Positions 1-8,597 of a stretch of DNA of 64,000 bases are shown piece by piece. The translations under genes were made by a program, and so were the position numbers. The first letter of the stretch is position 1. Each line of letters begins with the position of its first letter. The notes beneath the pieces were generated by a model, which was not told the origin of the DNA, did no database searches, and saw only the letters and a list, made by a program, of their open reading frames with translations. The DNA is from Palleronia pelagia (lineage in GTDB: Bacteria > Pseudomonadota > Alphaproteobacteria > Rhodobacterales > Rhodobacteraceae), in NCBI RefSeq assembly GCF_900110115.1, contig NZ_FOCM01000003.1:1-64000 (forward strand). The letters run 5' to 3'.

Positions 1-278
1 CCCGACCAAGGCCGCTGCCCCGCCGGTGAAGCGCTATCTAGGGAGACACGCTCAAACCCGCAAGCAGTTTTTTCAACAGTGAGGGAAGTTTTCTGAGGAA
101 GACCATTTGCAGGCCTGATCGGGCCGTTTGGCGCAAGATCCGGGGGCCCGCGGATCCCGTTCGGGCAACAATCTGACCCGGGTCCCGAGTGCCTGCCGCG
201 AGCCGCCTCTGAACTGACGCGGGGGCAGGAAAACCTGCCCCCGCGTCACCGATCCACATCCGAGTCGGATCGGGCGGT
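1..278. other. Left-edge non-coding stretch
   Basis: No ORF here reads like a protein I recognise. A plus-strand frame open from base 2 to a TGA at 80-82 could be the last codons of a gene lying to the left, but it is too short to support. The only clear structure is the perfect hairpin at 215-248, listed separately. Confidence 0.4.
215..248 (-). terminator. Perfect 15-bp hairpin downstream of the histidine phosphatase gene
   Basis: TGACGCGGGGGCAGG (215-229) and its exact reverse complement (234-248) flank a 4-base AAAA loop. It lies 30 nt past the stop codon of the minus-strand phosphatase gene, so it probably ends the msrP-msrQ-phosphatase transcript. There is no U-tract on either side, so it may need Rho or act as a 3' stability hairpin rather than as a classic intrinsic terminator. 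Confidence 0.55.
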
Positions 279-1115
279 TCAGTTGCTCTCGCCCGTCACG
301 AAGTTGCGCTCCTGCCGGTATTGCGGCCGGATATTGCCCTGTTCGTCGTAGATCGATTCCTGGTCGCCGATGTTGAAATGGCCGACATCGGGCCCGGCCG
401 TCTTCAGGCGCACGTATCCCAGCACCCGATTCTCGCGATCGGGATCCAGCACCAGCATCTCGCCCTCGTAGACCGAGAACTCGGTCAGCTCCTGAATATT
501 GGTGAAGTGCGAGATGATCATCAGCGGACCGTCGGCGCCGACCGCGTCCCAGGTCGATACGCGGTTGCGCAGGTTGGTCACGTTCGGCGCCCCCTGAAGC
601 GACAGCAGGAGATTCGTCGCCGGATCGGTCTCGATCGCTATGGTGTCGAAGACGCCGGGCTTAGCCTGCTCGTAGCCCTGCTTGATCATGTCGAGCGTCT
701 GCTGATTGCGGCACCACTGGCTGACCACGATCTTGGCGGGCTTGATGTCGTTGAACGCCAGCAGGGCGCCGAAGTCGCGCATGTCCTTGCGCCCCTGCTC
801 GGACAGGATTCGCTGGTCGTCGCAATCGGTGGGACCGACATTGGGAACATCCAGCTTGTCCCAATCGGTCGGGCCGTGGCGCATGAGGAAGACCACGTCG
901 TCGCGCAGGAACATGTCCTCGAAGTTCTGGAGCGGTTCGAATCGTAGGGTGTTGTCGATATCACCGATATCGATCGACCCGTTCGGCATGGGTATCGCCA
1001 TCTCGCCGACGAATCGCGTGATGGGTTGGACCATGTCCTCGGACGGGTCGGCGGTGGCGGTGCCTGCCAGCGCCGCCAGGACGGCAGCGTGGATCAACGG
1101 TCGAAAACCGGTCAT
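279..1115 (-). CDS. Secreted histidine phosphatase family protein
   Basis: 278 aa. An N-terminal hydrophobic segment ending near TATA-DP (about residue 22) looks like a Sec signal peptide. The phosphohistidine motif is visible as LMRHGPTDW (RHG at 79-81), a second Arg in QWCRNQQT (about 136), and the second catalytic His in ISHFTNIQ (203), so the active site of the branch-2-like phosphoglycerate-mutase fold is intact. The ATG is 5 nt downstream of the msrQ stop, so it is probably co-transcribed with msrP-msrQ. The longer upstream reading of this frame is antisense shadow over msrQ/msrP and was rejected. The substrate is unknown; a periplasmic phosphoester or phosphosugar is an inference from the signal peptide only. 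Confidence 0.85.
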   Translation of the reverse strand: MTGFRPLIHAAVLAALAGTATADPSEDMVQPITRFVGEMAIPMPNGSIDIGDIDNTLRFEPLQNFEDMFLRDDVVFLMRHGPTDWDKLDVPNVGPTDCDDQRILSEQGRKDMRDFGALLAFNDIKPAKIVVSQWCRNQQTLDMIKQGYEQAKPGVFDTIAIETDPATNLLLSLQGAPNVTNLRNRVSTWDAVGADGPLMIISHFTNIQELTEFSVYEGEMLVLDPDRENRVLGYVRLKTAGPDVGHFNIGDQESIYDEQGNIRPQYRQERNFVTGESN

Positions 1116-1120
1116 GTCCC

Positions 1121-1738
1121 TTATCCTTTCTCGGCCGGCGACAGTCGCCGGGGCAGCTCGATTCTTGTGGCCAGGAGCACCAGGATGATCACCAGGTAGG
1201 CGAGCGGCTTGGCCTCCCAGACCTTCTGGACCATCACGTAGTGGGCGACCCCCAAAACGGAAATCACATATGTGAGTTGATGGAGTCTGCGCCAACGCAC
1301 AGGTCCCAGCTTGCGGATCGACCAGTTGTTCGAGGTCGCGGCCACCGGCAGCAGCAGGATGAACGCTGCCATGCCGATGGTGATGTAGGGACGCTTGAGA
1401 ATGTCGGCCCAGACGCGGCCCAGGTCCTGCACGTCCAGCACCAGCCACACCAGCAGGTGGCACAACACGTAGAAGAACGACAAAAGGCCCAGCGCCCGGC
1501 GATGCATGACCAGCGAGATGCCCGTCAGACGACGGAAGGGCGTGACGGCCAGCACGATCACCAATGTCAGGATCGCCAGTTCGCCCAGCTCGCGCTCCAG
1601 CGCGTTGATGGGTTCGACCCCCATGCCGCCCGTTGCCGCAAGGTAGAGAGACCAGAAGGGGATGGCGCCCCCGACAAGGTAGACCAGCCAGGACGGCACC
1701 TTTCGCAGCCCGACATTCGCCCGCTGTGAAAAGGTCAT
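1121..1738 (-). CDS. msrQ: MsrQ, haem-binding membrane subunit of the methionine sulfoxide reductase system
   Basis: 205 aa, the usual size for MsrQ (YedZ). Several hydrophobic helices are evident (about 15-35, 50-65, 82-102, 115-135, 150-185). Conserved His residues sit in the helices (MHRRALG, LCHLLVW, HQLTYV, AHYVMV), consistent with haem ligation in the ferric-reductase-like fold. MsrQ passes electrons from the quinone pool or cytosolic flavin to periplasmic MsrP. It lies 51 nt downstream of msrP on the same strand, the standard arrangement. Confidence 0.95.
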   Translation of the reverse strand: MTFSQRANVGLRKVPSWLVYLVGGAIPFWSLYLAATGGMGVEPINALERELGELAILTLVIVLAVTPFRRLTGISLVMHRRALGLLSFFYVLCHLLVWLVLDVQDLGRVWADILKRPYITIGMAAFILLLPVAATSNNWSIRKLGPVRWRRLHQLTYVISVLGVAHYVMVQKVWEAKPLAYLVIILVLLATRIELPRRLSPAEKG

Positions 1739-1789
1739 GGCGCGGCCGCCCTGCGACAGGTCGCCGATCTGGCTGCGCGGAAATCCACG

Positions 1790-2698
1790 TCAGATGTTCT
1801 CGGTCGCGGTCAGGTCCATGCCTTCGTAGAGCGACGCGACCTCGTCCTCGTAGCCGTTGAACATCAGCGTGTCGCGCCGCTTGGAGAAAAGTCCCCCGCC
1901 CACGCGGCGCTCGGTCGCCTGGCTCCAGTTCGGGTGGTCCACGTTGGGATTCACGTTGGCGTAGAAGCCGTAGACCCCCGGCGCGGCCAGCGCCCAGGTC
2001 GTGGGCGGCTGTTCGGCCAGCGCGGTGATCCGCACGATCGACTTGATGCCCTTGAAGCCGTATTTCCACGGCACGACCAGCCGGATGGGGGCGCCGTTCT
2101 GGTTCGGCATCGGCTCGCCGTAGATACCGGTCGCCATGATGGTCAGCGGGTGCATGGCCTCGTCCATGCGCAGCCCTTCGACATAGGGCCATTCCAGGAT
2201 GGGATATTGCTGACCGGGCATTTCCTCGGGGCGCATGAGGGTCTGGAACGCGACGAATTTCGCCTCGTCCTGCACGCCCGCGACGGACAGCAGGTCGGCC
2301 AGCTCGAACCCGTTCCAGGGGATCACCATCGACCACGCCTCGACGCAGCGCATGCGGTAGATGCGTTCCTCGATGTCGAACTGGCTGAGGATGTCCTCCA
2401 TCGAGAACCGGCCGGGATTGTCGACCAGGCCGTCGACCTCGATGCTCCACGGCTCGGTGGTCAGCTGGTCGGCGTATTTCTTCGGGTCGGTCTTGGATGT
2501 CCCGAACTCGTAGAAATTGTTGTAGGACGTGATCTCTTCCAGCGAATTCGGCTCGAGCTCTTCCTGGGCGTGGGCACGACCGGCAACACCCAACAGCGAT
2601 GCGCCGCCCAGACCGGCCATCAGTTGACGGCGGTTCATGTAGACGGAGCGCGGGGTCGCATCGGACCGCGTCAAATCGTTCGTCCAGCGTCGGGCCAT
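1790..2698 (-). CDS. msrP: MsrP, periplasmic molybdopterin methionine sulfoxide reductase
   Basis: 302 aa. A twin-arginine signal (NRRQLMAG at 22-29, hydrophobic stretch, AHA-QEE cleavage near 44) marks Tat export of a folded molybdoenzyme. The sulfite-oxidase-like core contains the expected Mo-ligating Cys in RMRCVEAW (C118). The enzyme reduces oxidised methionine in envelope proteins, with MsrQ as electron donor. The Tat motif is preceded by about 20 residues, as in other MsrP proteins. First gene of an apparent operon msrP-msrQ-phosphatase. The moaE/moaD genes at 11.0-11.7 kb could help supply its cofactor, but they are not linked to it. Confidence 0.95.
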   Translation of the reverse strand: MARRWTNDLTRSDATPRSVYMNRRQLMAGLGGASLLGVAGRAHAQEELEPNSLEEITSYNNFYEFGTSKTDPKKYADQLTTEPWSIEVDGLVDNPGRFSMEDILSQFDIEERIYRMRCVEAWSMVIPWNGFELADLLSVAGVQDEAKFVAFQTLMRPEEMPGQQYPILEWPYVEGLRMDEAMHPLTIMATGIYGEPMPNQNGAPIRLVVPWKYGFKGIKSIVRITALAEQPPTTWALAAPGVYGFYANVNPNVDHPNWSQATERRVGGGLFSKRRDTLMFNGYEDEVASLYEGMDLTATENI

Positions 2699-3013
2699 GG
2701 CGAATTCTCCTTCGTCGTCGGTTGGCGCGTTGCTGTGCTCGCCTGATCAGATAACGCGTGTTAGCAGATTTCCAGTGAAGCAAGCACCCCGACGGCGGGA
2801 CTGCCAAGCCCGCACTCCGGCCTCCCCGATAAATCGCACACAAATAAGCGTGACTTGACGCGAAAACTGCCGGCGGCTTAGCGGCGCCGTCGATCACGTC
2901 AACGCGTGCGCCCGTCGCATCGGCGAGAATACGCACCTTAACAACCAACCTCCGGCCCCCATCTTCTATTCCAAGGACGCACACCGTCCACTCACTAGTC
3001 TGGAGGACTTTAA
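2699..3013. promoter_or_regulatory. Divergent intergenic region msrP / fasciclin gene
   Basis: 315 nt with no gene I can support. It must carry the promoters for msrP (leftward) and for the fasciclin gene (rightward). A TTGACG hexamer at 2855-2860 could be a -35 for the rightward gene, but I see no convincing -10 at 17-nt spacing. A TGATCAGATAACGCG segment near 2744 is nearest msrP. The ribosome-binding site of the fasciclin gene is clear (GGAGGA at 3002-3007). Confidence 0.4.
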
Positions 3014-3505
3014 ATGTTTCGTAGAACTCTGCTTTCGATGACCGCCGCCGCCGCGATCGCTGCCCCCGCAGCCTATGCCGGCGAGCACTCCATGAACATC
3101 GTCGAGACCGCGCAGAACACCGAGGGCTTCAGCACCCTCGTCGCCGCGATCGAGGCCGCCGGCCTTGCCGAGACGCTGTCGGGCGAAGGCCCGTTCACCG
3201 TCTTCGCGCCGACCGACGAAGCCTTCGCCGCGCTGCCCGAGGGCACGCTCGACGAACTGCTGATGGAGGAAAACCAGGAGCAGCTGGCCGCGATCCTGAC
3301 CTACCACGTCCTGCCGCAAGCCGTGATGGCGGGCGACATTTCCGGTGACATGGAAGTCGAAACCGTCAACGGCGCCGAGGCGTCGGTCAGCACCGGCGGT
3401 GGCGTGACCTACGAGGGCGCCAATGTCGTCGATACCGACATCGAGGCCAGCAACGGCGTGATCCACGTGATCGATAGCGTCGTGCTGCCGCCCGAAGACA
3501 TGTAA
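3014..3505 (+). CDS. Secreted fasciclin (FAS1) domain protein
   Basis: 163 aa. A signal peptide (Arg at 3-4, Ala-rich core, cleavage near AYA-GE at 22-23) is followed by one FAS1 domain. The H1 motif [14 protein letters not shown] (about 62-75), the YHVLP element (about 97) and the H2-like [13 protein letters not shown] (about 146-158) are all present, so the domain is complete. Bacterial single-FAS1 proteins are periplasmic or extracellular and have adhesion-like roles, but their ligands are mostly unknown. The start is fixed by GGAGGACTTTAA-ATG. It appears monocistronic: a strong terminator follows 28 nt after the stop and a divergent promoter region precedes it. Confidence 0.92.
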   Translation: MFRRTLLSMTAAAAIAAPAAYAGEHSMNIVETAQNTEGFSTLVAAIEAAGLAETLSGEGPFTVFAPTDEAFAALPEGTLDELLMEENQEQLAAILTYHVLPQAVMAGDISGDMEVETVNGAEASVSTGGGVTYEGANVVDTDIEASNGVIHVIDSVVLPPEDM

Positions 3506-3532
3506 TCGCGCTTGCCCCTCGGGGCGAATGTG

Positions 3533-3559
3533 GGGCGCACCTTCGGGTGCGCCCTTTTT
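3533..3559 (+). terminator. Intrinsic terminator after the fasciclin gene
   Basis: A 9-bp GC-rich stem (GGGCGCACC / GGTGCGCCC) with a stable TTCG tetraloop is followed directly by TTTTT. This is a textbook Rho-independent terminator, and one of only two with a T-tract in this window. Confidence 0.93.
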
Positions 3560-3641
3560 CGTGCGGTCCCGGTGACGTCCCGGCTCGACGGGGCCGCGGG
3601 CTTGTGGTCAGGATGTCGCGGATGAACCGAAGGGGCCCGCC

Positions 3642-4220
3642 ATGCTGATCCTCACCGCGATCATGTCCTACCTTCTGGGGTCGGTTCCCTTCGGGCTGGT
3701 CATCGTCCGCGCCATGGGGCTGGGCGATCTGCGCCAGATCGGGTCGGGCAATATCGGTGCGACCAACGTCCTGCGAACCGGCAACAAGCCGGCCGCGCTG
3801 CTGACGCTGATCTGCGACGTGGGCAAGGGCGCCTTCGCGGTGATCGTGGCGCGGCTGACGCTGGGACCCGATGCCGCCCTCGTAGCCGGGGCCGCTGCGT
3901 TCCTGGGCCATTGCTACCCACTTTACCTGGGATTCAAGGGCGGCAAAGGGGTGGCGACCTTCCTGGGCACCACCCTGGCGCTGGCCTGGCCGATCGGTCT
4001 CGCGGTCTGCGCCACGTGGATCGCCGTCGCCGCGATCTTCCGCATCTCGTCGCTGGCCGCGCTGGTCGCCGCCGCGCTGTCTCCGGTCTATGCGGCGATC
4101 TTCGGGATGCCGGCCCTGGTGGTGGTCATGGCGGCGATGGCGGCGCTCATCTTCCTGCGGCACCGCGCCAATATCTCGCGCCTTCTGGCCGGGCAGGAGC
4201 CGCGGATCGGAAACAAATGA
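3642..4220 (+). CDS. plsY: PlsY, acyl-phosphate:glycerol-3-phosphate acyltransferase
   Basis: 192 aa integral membrane enzyme that makes lysophosphatidic acid from acyl-phosphate and glycerol-3-phosphate, the first acylation in phospholipid synthesis. All three cytoplasmic family motifs are visible: GSGNIGATNVLR (34-45), the GHCYPLYLGFKGGKG block (about 89-103) and the C-terminal RHRANISRLLAGQEPRIG. About five hydrophobic helices connect them. Its TGA overlaps the ATG of the next small gene (ATGA), implying coupled translation. Confidence 0.97.
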   Translation: MLILTAIMSYLLGSVPFGLVIVRAMGLGDLRQIGSGNIGATNVLRTGNKPAALLTLICDVGKGAFAVIVARLTLGPDAALVAGAAAFLGHCYPLYLGFKGGKGVATFLGTTLALAWPIGLAVCATWIAVAAIFRISSLAALVAAALSPVYAAIFGMPALVVVMAAMAALIFLRHRANISRLLAGQEPRIGNK

Positions 4221-4477
4221 CCGACCGCTTCCGCGCGGCATTCGACGCGCTGCCGGAAGGAAGCTTCGACGCCATCTACGATGGTCGCCGCTACGTGGTC
4301 GCGAAGACCCGCTTTGCCCAGGGCCGGAGTCACAAGCTCGAGGCGTGGGAGCGGGGTGGAACAGACTACATCAGCCTGAACCTCTACGACCTGTCATCGG
4401 GGAAGATGGTGCTGAACCCGTGCGAGATGCCGGCGGAAAACGTGCGCCGCTTCGTCGAAAGGGTTCGGCCGGAGTGA
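4217..4477 (+). CDS. Conserved hypothetical protein, 86 aa, coupled to plsY
   Basis: Soluble-looking 86 aa protein with no signal or membrane segment. It contains YDGRRYVVAKTRF and ISLNLYDLSSGKMVLNPCEMP and reads like one small alpha/beta domain. The start is chosen because ATGA overlaps the plsY stop by 4 nt. I recall similar small genes beside plsY in relatives but know no function. A longer upstream reading of this frame would run inside plsY and is rejected. Confidence 0.75.
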   Translation: MTDRFRAAFDALPEGSFDAIYDGRRYVVAKTRFAQGRSHKLEAWERGGTDYISLNLYDLSSGKMVLNPCEMPAENVRRFVERVRPE

Positions 4478-4517
4478 TCGCCCCCGCCCTGATGGACGGA
4501 GACGATCGGGTATTCGA

Positions 4518-4772
4518 TCAGTTGCAGGGCGCGGTGTAGCGCTGGCCGCTGGGATACTGATAGACGCACTGGCCCGACTGGGTCTGACCGATGTAGTTGC
4601 CGGCCGCCGCGCCGACAGCGCCGCCGATCAGCGCGCCCGCGGCGCGATCATCGCTGCCCGACACCGCCGCGCCAGTGGCCGCGCCAACGGCCGCACCGGT
4701 CAGCGCGCCCTGATTCTGCACACAGCCGGCGAGAAGACCGATGGTCGGCAGGATAATAAGCAGTTTCTTCAT
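4518..4772 (-). CDS. Small glycine-zipper lipoprotein
   Basis: 84 aa. The start MKKLLIILPTIGLLAGC gives a lipoprotein signal with lipobox LAGC (lipidated Cys at 17). Residues 23-62 are a glycine/alanine-rich glycine-zipper segment (GAAVGAATGAAVSG, GALIGGAVGAAAG) like the SlyB/Rcp-type 2TM domain. The C-terminus has two further Cys residues (QCVYQY, APCN). It is probably outer-membrane associated. I chose the ATG at 4772 over the longer frame because of the lipobox and a GGAG upstream. Confidence 0.8.
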   Translation of the reverse strand: MKKLLIILPTIGLLAGCVQNQGALTGAAVGAATGAAVSGSDDRAAGALIGGAVGAAAGNYIGQTQSGQCVYQYPSGQRYTAPCN

Positions 4773-4880
4773 TGGATACTCCAAAGCATGTTCATACTCC
4801 GCACATGGTGCAAGGTATCGCGCCGCCCCACCGCGGCAAGCGTCGTCGGCGAAAATCCGCGACATTCCGCCGCGCGGGAC

Positions 4881-6251
4881 CTAGTAGGAGTGCGTCGCGA
4901 ACACCCGGGTCACGTCTCCGTCCCATTCACCTTCGTAAAGCTGCAACAGCTCATCGGCGGGCACCTGGCCAGACGCCACGCTTTCACGCAGGGCATTCAG
5001 GAAGTGGGTCTCGTCCGGGATCAGCCCGCCGGCGCCGGGCCGGGCCCGCGCCTGCAGGCCGGCAGTGGCGATGTCGATGCATTCGCGGGCAACCTCGTGC
5101 ATGTCGATGCCATCGACCCGGGCCTGCAGCCCGTCCTTCGACGCCGCCACGCGCAACGCCTCGCGCTGCTCGGCGGTCCAGCCCTTGCAGAGATCCCACG
5201 CGGCATCGAGCGCGCCCTGGTCGTAGGTCAGCCCGACCCAGAAGGCGGGCAGCGCGCACAACCGGCGCCACGGCCCGCCATCGGCGCCGCGCATCTCGAT
5301 GAAGCGCTTCACGCGCGCCTCGGGAAACAGCGTGGTCAGGTGGTCGGCCCAGTCCGACAGCGTCGGCTTCTCGCCCGGCAACGCGGGCAGCTCGCCCTTC
5401 AGGAAGTCGCGGAATGACTGGCCCAGCGCGTCGATATACTTGCCGTCGCGGTAGACGAAATACATCGGTACATCGAGCGCGTACTGCACCCACGCCTCGA
5501 ACCCGAAACCGTCCTCGAAGATGAAGGGGATCATGCCGGTGCGGTCGGGATCAAGGTCGCGCCAGATGCGCGATCGCCAGGACTTGTGCCCGTTGGGCTT
5601 GCCCTCGAGGAACGGCGAATTGGCGAAAAGCGCGGTGGCCACCGGCTGCAACGCCACGGCCACGCGCATCTTCTGCACCATGTCGGCCTCGGAGCTGAAA
5701 TCGAGGTTCACCTGAACGGTGCAGGTGCGCCGCATCATCTGAAGCCCCAGCGCCCCGACCTTGCGCATGTAGCCGTCCATCAGCTTGTAGCGGCCCTTGG
5801 GCATCAGCGGCATGTCGTCATGGGTCCAGTGCGGCGCGGCGCCAAGGCCGATGAAGCCGACGCCGATCTCGTCCGCGACGGATTTCACCTGCGCCAGGTG
5901 GTCGTTCACCTCGTCGCAGGTGCCGTGGATCGTCTCCAGCGGCGCGCCCGACAGTTCCAGCTGCCCGCCCGGCTCGAGCGAGACGTTGGCCCCGTCCTTT
6001 TCCAGCCCGATCAGCTTGCCGCCCTCTTCCACGGGCGCCCAGCCGAACCGGTCGCGCAGGCCCGACAGCACGGCATTGATCGACCGCTCGCCGTCATAGG
6101 GCAGCGGCTTCAGCGTGTCCTTGCAGTAGCCGAACTTCTCGTGCTCGGTCCCGATCCGCCAGTCTTCCTTGGGCTTGCACCCGTCGGCCATGTATTGCGC
6201 CAGCTGATCGTGGTGTTCGATCGGGCCGCCGCCGGACTGGGGAATGGACAT
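4881..6251 (-). CDS. gshA: Glutamate-cysteine ligase (plant/alphaproteobacterial type)
   Basis: 456 aa, matching the class-3 GCS2 family found in alphaproteobacteria and plants. It catalyses ATP-dependent gamma-glutamylcysteine formation, the first step of glutathione synthesis. The N-terminal RIGTEHEKFGY motif (substrate/metal-binding Glu residues), the GGQLELSGAPLETIH block and VQVNLDFSSEADM are visible. The alternative MSIPQ start has no competitor. No gshB is in the window. It is expected to support glutathione-based redox defence. Confidence 0.95.
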   Translation of the reverse strand: MSIPQSGGGPIEHHDQLAQYMADGCKPKEDWRIGTEHEKFGYCKDTLKPLPYDGERSINAVLSGLRDRFGWAPVEEGGKLIGLEKDGANVSLEPGGQLELSGAPLETIHGTCDEVNDHLAQVKSVADEIGVGFIGLGAAPHWTHDDMPLMPKGRYKLMDGYMRKVGALGLQMMRRTCTVQVNLDFSSEADMVQKMRVAVALQPVATALFANSPFLEGKPNGHKSWRSRIWRDLDPDRTGMIPFIFEDGFGFEAWVQYALDVPMYFVYRDGKYIDALGQSFRDFLKGELPALPGEKPTLSDWADHLTTLFPEARVKRFIEMRGADGGPWRRLCALPAFWVGLTYDQGALDAAWDLCKGWTAEQREALRVAASKDGLQARVDGIDMHEVARECIDIATAGLQARARPGAGGLIPDETHFLNALRESVASGQVPADELLQLYEGEWDGDVTRVFATHSY

Positions 6252-6307
6252 GGATGGACGCTCCGCGGTTCAGGTGGGGTGGGAAGTGGGCCGGTGCGTT
6301 TGCGAAG

Positions 6308-6847
6308 TCAATGCAGCAGGCGCGGTTTGTCCGCACCGGGTTTGCGCCAGAGGACGAAGCGGCCGGTCGTGCCGCCGCCTGCCGCGCGGATCGCGGTGGG
6401 GTGGTCGGCCCCGGGCAACACGGCCAGCGCGTCGAACATCTTGTCGGCCCCCCGCGCGTCGCCGGGGATGTGCAGGGCCTCGCCCCCCTCGGGCGTGACG
6501 ATCCAGAAGACGTCCGACTGGTAGGGACCATCGCGCCGCGCCTCGATCTCGACTTGCAGCAGGTGGTCGAGGCTGACGGCGCCGCCGCCATGGCCCGAAA
6601 GGTATGTCAGCTGCCGCTCGGTCAGGTCGACCACGCCCGGCCCGGCACCGGTGGCGGGCCGCAGGGCCCGGCTCCACCCCTCGCGCGCGATGGCGAGGCC
6701 GCCCAGCACGAAGGCCACGCCGACCCAGCGCAGCACGCCCGGCTCGGTCCAGATCCACCAAGCGCCCAGCGCGGCGGCACCCAGCCCGATGGCGGCCTCG
6801 CGCCAGCGCAGGATCGCGGCCAGCGCCTCGGGCCGCAGGAAACTCAC
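6308..6847 (-). CDS. Conserved two-TM membrane protein of unknown function
   Basis: 179 aa when started at the GTG at 6845-6847, which overlaps the rsmE stop as GTGA. An ATG 27 nt further upstream would add 9 residues inside rsmE and is less likely. Two adjacent hydrophobic segments (about 17-35 and 38-55, around GAAALGAWWIW and GVAFVLGGLAI) precede a cytoplasmic-looking domain containing VVDLTERQLTYLSGHGGG and IVTPEGGEALHIPG. The arrangement recalls small PH-like membrane proteins, but I do not recognise the family with confidence. The overlap suggests it is translated together with rsmE. Confidence 0.7.
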   Translation of the reverse strand: MSFLRPEALAAILRWREAAIGLGAAALGAWWIWTEPGVLRWVGVAFVLGGLAIAREGWSRALRPATGAGPGVVDLTERQLTYLSGHGGGAVSLDHLLQVEIEARRDGPYQSDVFWIVTPEGGEALHIPGDARGADKMFDALAVLPGADHPTAIRAAGGGTTGRFVLWRKPGADKPRLLH

Positions 6848-7563
6848 GCCCAGTCCCCCAGCGTCGTCTGCCAAAGGGTCAGTGCGGCGACGGCCGCGGT
6901 GTCGGCGCGCAGGATCCGGGGCCCGAGGCTGACGGCATGGGCCTGCGGCAAAGCGGCCAGGCGCGACCGCTCACCCTCGGAAAACCCGCCCTCGGGGCCG
7001 ATGAGCACCGCCCACGGCCCGGCGTCACGGGGCAGGGTCGCGCCCGCGCCGGCCAGCCCCTCGTCGCAGAACATCAGCCGCCGGTCCTCGGGCCAGTGAT
7101 CCAGCAACGCGACCAGCTTCTCGATCTCGGCCACCTCGGGCACGAAGGTGCCGCCGCATTGCTCGGCCGCCTCGACCGCGTGGGCCTGCAAGCGGTCGCG
7201 GCGGATGCGCTCGGAATTGGTGAAATCGGTCTGCACCGGGCAGATCCGCGCGGCCCCCATCTCGGCCGCCTTCTCGACGATGAAGTCAGTGCGCGCCCGC
7301 TTGATGGGCGCGAACAGCAGCCACAGGTCGGGCGGATCGCGCTGGGGTCGCACCTGCGCCATCACCCGCAAGGCGCCCTTCTTCTTGCCGGCCTCCACGA
7401 CCTCGGCATCCCAGCCGCCCGAGCGGCCGTCGAAGACCTCGACAACCTCGCCCGTGCCCTTGCGCATCACGCCGAACAGGTAGTGTGCCTGGTCGGGCGA
7501 CAGGCGAAGGGTTTGCCCCTCCTGCGGTGGCTGGGCTACATGAAGGCGAATTTTCGATGCCAT
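6844..7563 (-). CDS. rsmE: RsmE, 16S rRNA (uracil-1498-N3)-methyltransferase
   Basis: 239 aa. An N-terminal PUA-like region is followed by a SPOUT (trefoil-knot) methyltransferase domain. Signature motifs are AVLIGPEGGFSEGE (about 185-198) and the knot motif VSLGPRILRADTA (about 210-222). It methylates U1498 of 16S rRNA in the assembled 30S subunit using SAM. The start codon lies only 17 nt from the chosen start of divergent ubiA, so promoters must overlap coding sequence. Confidence 0.95.
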   Translation of the reverse strand: MASKIRLHVAQPPQEGQTLRLSPDQAHYLFGVMRKGTGEVVEVFDGRSGGWDAEVVEAGKKKGALRVMAQVRPQRDPPDLWLLFAPIKRARTDFIVEKAAEMGAARICPVQTDFTNSERIRRDRLQAHAVEAAEQCGGTFVPEVAEIEKLVALLDHWPEDRRLMFCDEGLAGAGATLPRDAGPWAVLIGPEGGFSEGERSRLAALPQAHAVSLGPRILRADTAAVAALTLWQTTLGDWA

Positions 7564-7579
7564 GGGCGACTTTCACGCG

Positions 7580-8539
7580 ATGAGCGAAACATCCCAGACA
7601 CAAGGGCAGGTGGCCGATGCCGTCAAGGGCAACTGGGTCGACCGGCTGGCCCCCGCGCCCACCCGTCCCTTCCTGCGGCTCAGCCGCGCGGACCGGCCCA
7701 TCGGCACGTGGCTGCTGCTGCTGCCGTGCTGGTGGGGGCTGCTGCTGGGGGCGGGGCAGACCGGAACCTTCACCCTGCACGATGCATGGATCGCGCTGGG
7801 ATGTGCCATCGGTGCCTTCCTGATGCGCGGCGCGGGCTGCACCTGGAACGACATCACCGATCGCAACATCGACGACAAGGTCGCGCGCACCCGGTCCCGC
7901 CCGATCCCGTCGGGACAGGTCAGCGTGCGCGCGGCGCTGGCATGGATGGTCGTGCAATCGCTGGTTTCGTTCGGGATCCTGCTGACCTTCAACTGGGCGG
8001 CCATCGGGCTGGGCGTGCTGTCGCTGCTGCCGGTCTGCGTCTACCCGTTCGCCAAGCGCTTCACCTGGTGGCCGCAGGTGTTCCTTGGCCTCGCCTTCAA
8101 CTGGGGCGCGCTTCTGGCCTACACGGCGCATACCGGGTCGCTGGGCTGGCCGGCCGTGGCGCTGTATGTCGCCGGGATCGCGTGGACGCTGTTCTACGAC
8201 ACGATCTACGCCTTCCAGGATGTCGAAGATGACGCGCTGATCGGGGTGAAATCCACCGCGCGGCTCTTCGGCGACGCGCCGCGCCCGTGGCTGCGGGGCT
8301 TCATGGTCGCCGCGACGCTGCTGATGGCCCTGGCGGTGATCGGTGCGCTGGCGCCGGGCGGGAACATCCTGGCGCTGGTCGTCGGGCTGGGCGCCCCCTG
8401 GGCCTTCGCCTGGCACATGGCGTGGCAATTGTCGCGGCTGGACCCGGGCGACGGCGGTATCTGCCTGCGGCTGTTCCGGTCGAACCGGGACGCGGGTCTT
8501 CTGGTTCTGCCGTTTCTTGCCGGTGCCGTCGCGCTCTGA
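7580..8539 (+). CDS. ubiA: UbiA, 4-hydroxybenzoate polyprenyltransferase
   Basis: 319 aa from the ATG at 7580. An in-frame ATG at 7562 would add 6 residues and overlap the rsmE start, so I prefer 7580. The two aspartate motifs of UbiA prenyltransferases are present: NDITDRNID (about 90-98) and DVEDD (about 214-218). About eight membrane helices follow. The enzyme attaches the polyprenyl tail to 4-hydroxybenzoate in ubiquinone synthesis. No other ubi gene is adjacent. Confidence 0.95.
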   Translation: MSETSQTQGQVADAVKGNWVDRLAPAPTRPFLRLSRADRPIGTWLLLLPCWWGLLLGAGQTGTFTLHDAWIALGCAIGAFLMRGAGCTWNDITDRNIDDKVARTRSRPIPSGQVSVRAALAWMVVQSLVSFGILLTFNWAAIGLGVLSLLPVCVYPFAKRFTWWPQVFLGLAFNWGALLAYTAHTGSLGWPAVALYVAGIAWTLFYDTIYAFQDVEDDALIGVKSTARLFGDAPRPWLRGFMVAATLLMALAVIGALAPGGNILALVVGLGAPWAFAWHMAWQLSRLDPGDGGICLRLFRSNRDAGLLVLPFLAGAVAL

Positions 8540-8597
8540 TTGCGGCCCGGGCGCCGGGGCGGTAAGCCAAGGCGTTGTCTGAACCAGGGGATCCCAC

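Noticed and set aside
279-2984. A 901-codon minus-strand open frame
   Set aside because: It is antisense or out-of-frame over msrQ and msrP, which are clear genes. Only the last 278 codons (the phosphatase) are real.
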